Shown: positions 6,318 to 7,600 of the stretch, piece by piece | How the letters are laid out: each line of letters opens with the position of its first letter | Position numbering within the stretch: the stretch's first letter is position 1 | Origin: Treponema sp. | GTDB taxonomy: Bacteria; Spirochaetota; Spirochaetia; Treponematales; Breznakiellaceae | DNA length: 7,600 nucleotides | Reading direction: 5' to 3' | Assembly (NCBI GenBank): GCA_031256115.1 | Contig: JAIRRF010000097.1 | Coordinates: 1-7,600 of the forward strand | Notes under the pieces: model-generated | Told to the model about the DNA's origin: nothing | Database searches by the model: none | Seen by the model: the letters and a program-made list of their open reading frames with translations, nothing else | Position numbers and translations under genes: made by a program

Positions 6318-6346
6318 ATAGTCAATTAATTAAATTAATTGACTAT
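6318..6346. repeat. Perfect 13-bp AT-rich palindrome, possible attenuator
   Basis: ATAGTCAATTAAT (6318-6330) and ATTAATTGACTAT (6334-6346) form a perfect 13-bp stem with a 3-nt loop. On the minus strand it is followed by UUUCC and then a U-rich stretch. Only two G-C pairs are present, unusual for an intrinsic terminator. Its place 65 nt after the aptamer makes it the best candidate for the riboswitch's off-state hairpin. Confidence 0.5.
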
Positions 6347-6410
6347 AGCCCTCTTGTGTAATAATATTTTTTCAGGATTATTTGCCGGAAGGATATGCCC
6401 AGGTACATGA

Positions 6411-6518
6411 GATTTTCTTCCATCCGGACTGTGACCGTCGGCGCCGGAATTTCACCGGACTCTGCATATGCTTGCGGGCTATACCGCCGGTAGGGAATTT
6501 CACCCAACCCTGAAAACC
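6411..6518 (-). ncRNA. FMN riboswitch (RFN element)
   Basis: Read on the minus strand, the segment carries the conserved RFN core in order: GGGTGAAATTCCCTACCGGC, then GGTATAGCCCGCAAGC, GCAGAGTCCGGTGAAATTCC, GGCGCCGACGGT and CACAGTCCGGATGGAAG. The closing stem P1 pairs GGTTTTC (6518-6512) with GAAAATC (6417-6411), with one G-U. All parts of a six-stem FMN aptamer are present, so it should bind flavin mononucleotide and lower expression of the downstream genes when flavin is plentiful. It controls the rfuABCD-rpiB operon and gives the strongest evidence in the window that the transporter carries riboflavin. The predicted transcription start coincides with the first base of P1. Confidence 0.96.
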
Positions 6519-6602
6519 AAATTAACTATAGTTGGTTTTTTTTTGATTGTCTACCAACAATCTGGATTTCTATGAGCGGGCAATTATCTTCCATAATTTC
6601 GC
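6519..6602 (-). other. htpG-rfu intergenic gap without a visible terminator
   Basis: After the htpG stop the minus strand has a 6-bp stem, GATTGT/ACAATC (6545-6562), but it is followed by nine A rather than U, so it is not a normal intrinsic terminator. The rest of the gap is the rfu promoter. Some read-through from htpG into the riboswitch leader is therefore possible. Confidence 0.4.
6525..6553 (-). promoter_or_regulatory. Promoter of the riboswitch-rfu-rpiB operon
   Basis: TAGACA (6548-6553), a 17-bp spacer containing nine consecutive A residues, and TATAGT (6525-6530) match the sigma70 consensus at 5 of 6 positions in each box. The start point falls at about 6518, just at the P1 stem of the riboswitch. 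An inverted repeat AAAACCAA/TTGGTTTT (6513-6539) is centred on the -10 box and could be an operator. No terminator separates the promoter from the upstream htpG gene. Confidence 0.7.
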
Positions 6603-7600
6603 TCAACTCGCCAGCAACCTATTCAACCTCTTCACAAAATCTGCGGGGTCCTTGAGTTTTACCCCTTCCACCAGCAAAGCCTGGTCCAGCAGTATCCCCG
6701 CGGTGTCGGCGATGCGGTCCTCGTCGTCGGTGTCTTTCAGGGCTATTACGATGGGGTGGTCGCCGTTTATTTCCAGGATGGGTTTAACATCCGGCATGTC
6801 GGTCTGGCCCATAGCCTTGAGCATCGCCGCCATCTGTATGGAGGGATCTTTTTCGTCCGCCACGATGCAGGATGGTGAGTCGTGGAGGCGGCGGGAAAGT
6901 TTGACATCTTTTACCCGGTCTCCCAGGGCTTTCTTGATTTTTTCGATGACCGGCTTTGCTTCTTTTTCGGCCTGCTTGTCTTTCTTTTCGCCCAGCTCTT
7001 CGTCGGCCCCGGCGCGGTTCACCGCCTTGATGTCCCAGCTCTTGGTTTCCATCTTGCCGTCCGTGCCGGGCAGTTCTTTGCGGTAACTGTGAAGGGAGGG
7101 AATCACGATGTCGTCTATTTCATCGTCCATGATAAGGACTTCTATGTCCTTGGCTTTATAGGCTTCCAGCAGGGGAGAAGCCCGGAGGGTTTTTTCATCG
7201 CCCCCGGTTATATAGTAGATATTTTTTTGATCACCCTTCATCCTGGTCAGGTATTCAGCAAAGCTGGTCCAGCCGGGATTATCGGCGGAGCTTTCTATGG
7301 CGGTGCTCTTAAAACGCACCAGTTCCTGCAGGGCATCCCGGTTGCCAAAGTCCTGGTAGAGCCCTTCCTTTAAGGGACGGTTAAATTCCTTGATAAAGGT
7401 TTCCCATTTGGTTTTGTTTTCATCGGAAGCAGAGGCGCTGTTGGCCAGGGTTTTGAATTCCCCCAGCAGCTTTTTTACCGAAGCGTTCTTTATGTTCAAC
7501 AGGATCTTATTCTGCTGAAGGATTTCCCTGCTGACGTTCAGGGGCAGATCCTCCGAATCAATCACCCCCCGGACAAAACGGAGGTAGCTGGGCATCAGGT
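6603..7600 (-). CDS. htpG: Chaperone HtpG (bacterial Hsp90), C-terminal half, 5' end outside the window
   Basis: ATP-dependent cytoplasmic chaperone. The visible 331 residues start with LMPSYLRFVRGVIDSEDLPL, followed by NVSREILQQNK, the highly conserved end of the Hsp90 middle domain. Then come the rest of the middle domain and the C-terminal dimerisation domain (SRRLHDSPSCIVADEKDP, with the usual late MAAMLKAMGQ and PILEINGDHPI segments). It ends KRLNRLLAS; as in other bacteria there is no MEEVD tail. A charged lysine/glutamate-rich stretch (DEELGEKKDKQAEKEAKP) links the two parts. The ATG of this in-window frame, at about 7595, is internal; the true start lies to the right. The N-terminal ATPase domain is not seen. 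It lies upstream of the rfu operon in the same direction, with 84 nt to the riboswitch. Confidence 0.96.
   Translation of the reverse strand, partial: LMPSYLRFVRGVIDSEDLPLNVSREILQQNKILLNIKNASVKKLLGEFKTLANSASASDENKTKWETFIKEFNRPLKEGLYQDFGNRDALQELVRFKSTAIESSADNPGWTSFAEYLTRMKGDQKNIYYITGGDEKTLRASPLLEAYKAKDIEVLIMDDEIDDIVIPSLHSYRKELPGTDGKMETKSWDIKAVNRAGADEELGEKKDKQAEKEAKPVIEKIKKALGDRVKDVKLSRRLHDSPSCIVADEKDPSIQMAAMLKAMGQTDMPDVKPILEINGDHPIVIALKDTDDEDRIADTAGILLDQALLVEGVKLKDPADFVKRLNRLLAS

Larger units (their letters stand above)
6244..6410 (-). promoter_or_regulatory. Leader between FMN aptamer and rfuA (expression platform)
   Basis: This 167-nt untranslated stretch has no plausible gene. It holds two strong hairpins, annotated separately, and the rfuA Shine-Dalgarno at 6249-6252. 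The switching mechanism cannot be read with confidence. No GC-rich stem with a clean U-run follows the aptamer, and I see no segment of the aptamer complementary to the Shine-Dalgarno. Transcription attenuation at the first hairpin is the likelier option, but an alternative pairing partner for the P1 strand was not found by eye. Confidence 0.5.

Noticed and set aside
6295..6325. Second promoter after the riboswitch (TTGACT at 6320-6325 with a weak -10 near 6295-6302)
   Set aside because: The -35 is good, but the -10 candidates match at only 4 of 6 positions, and the better-placed one gives an odd spacing or a start inside a hairpin. The boxes are parts of two palindromes, so the match may be accidental.
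6545..6562. Stem GATTGT/ACAATC downstream of htpG as an htpG terminator
   Set aside because: On the htpG strand the stem is followed by nine A, not U, and it overlaps the -35 of the rfu promoter.
6547..7373. Long plus-strand frames opposite htpG (179 and 163 codons)
   Set aside because: htpG is unmistakable on the minus strand; these are shadows of its codon usage with no family features.

Overview
The window looks like chromosomal DNA from a spirochaete, most likely a Treponema-type organism with mid-range GC. The evidence is a four-gene riboflavin ABC uptake cluster in the order known from T. pallidum (rfuABCD), a relaxed spirochaete-style lipobox on its binding protein, and a stand-alone RRM protein gene. 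The genus is an inference; no rRNA or other marker is present.

Layout. At the left edge is the 5' part of an RRM RNA-binding protein gene (minus strand, 1-205) with a good sigma70-type promoter and a leader of about 90 nt. Divergent from it is an exported M15-type peptidoglycan peptidase gene (plus strand, 356-1222). Its -10 box lies so close to the ATG that the mRNA should be leaderless or nearly so. It converges, with only 2 bp between stop codons, on a long minus-strand operon (6243 down to 1225): rfuA (lipoprotein), rfuB (double ATPase), rfuC and rfuD (permeases), and rpiB (ribose-5-phosphate isomerase B). All junctions abut or overlap by 4 bp or less. A clear FMN riboswitch (6411-6518) with its own promoter lies upstream, followed by about 170 nt of untranslated leader with two large AT-rich hairpins. 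The right edge is the 3' half of htpG (Hsp90), minus strand.

How the genes fit. BMP-family transporters of this kind are often annotated as purine-nucleoside or 'basic membrane protein' transporters. The FMN aptamer in front of this one identifies the ligand as riboflavin or another flavin. The operon adds rpiB, which makes or consumes ribulose 5-phosphate, one of the two precursors of riboflavin, so a pentose-phosphate enzyme appears to be under flavin control.

Most unusual points: (1) the linker between the two ATPase domains of RfuB carries about 60-75 extra residues encoded by a cluster of inverted repeats. One is a 36-bp hairpin flanked by a 15-bp near-perfect direct repeat, which resembles an in-frame insertion of a small palindromic element. 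(2) rpiB sits inside an FMN-riboswitch operon. (3) The peptidase mRNA is probably leaderless, and its promoter overlaps the divergent RRM promoter. (4) rfuA and rfuB share a reading frame and are separated by a single TAG codon.
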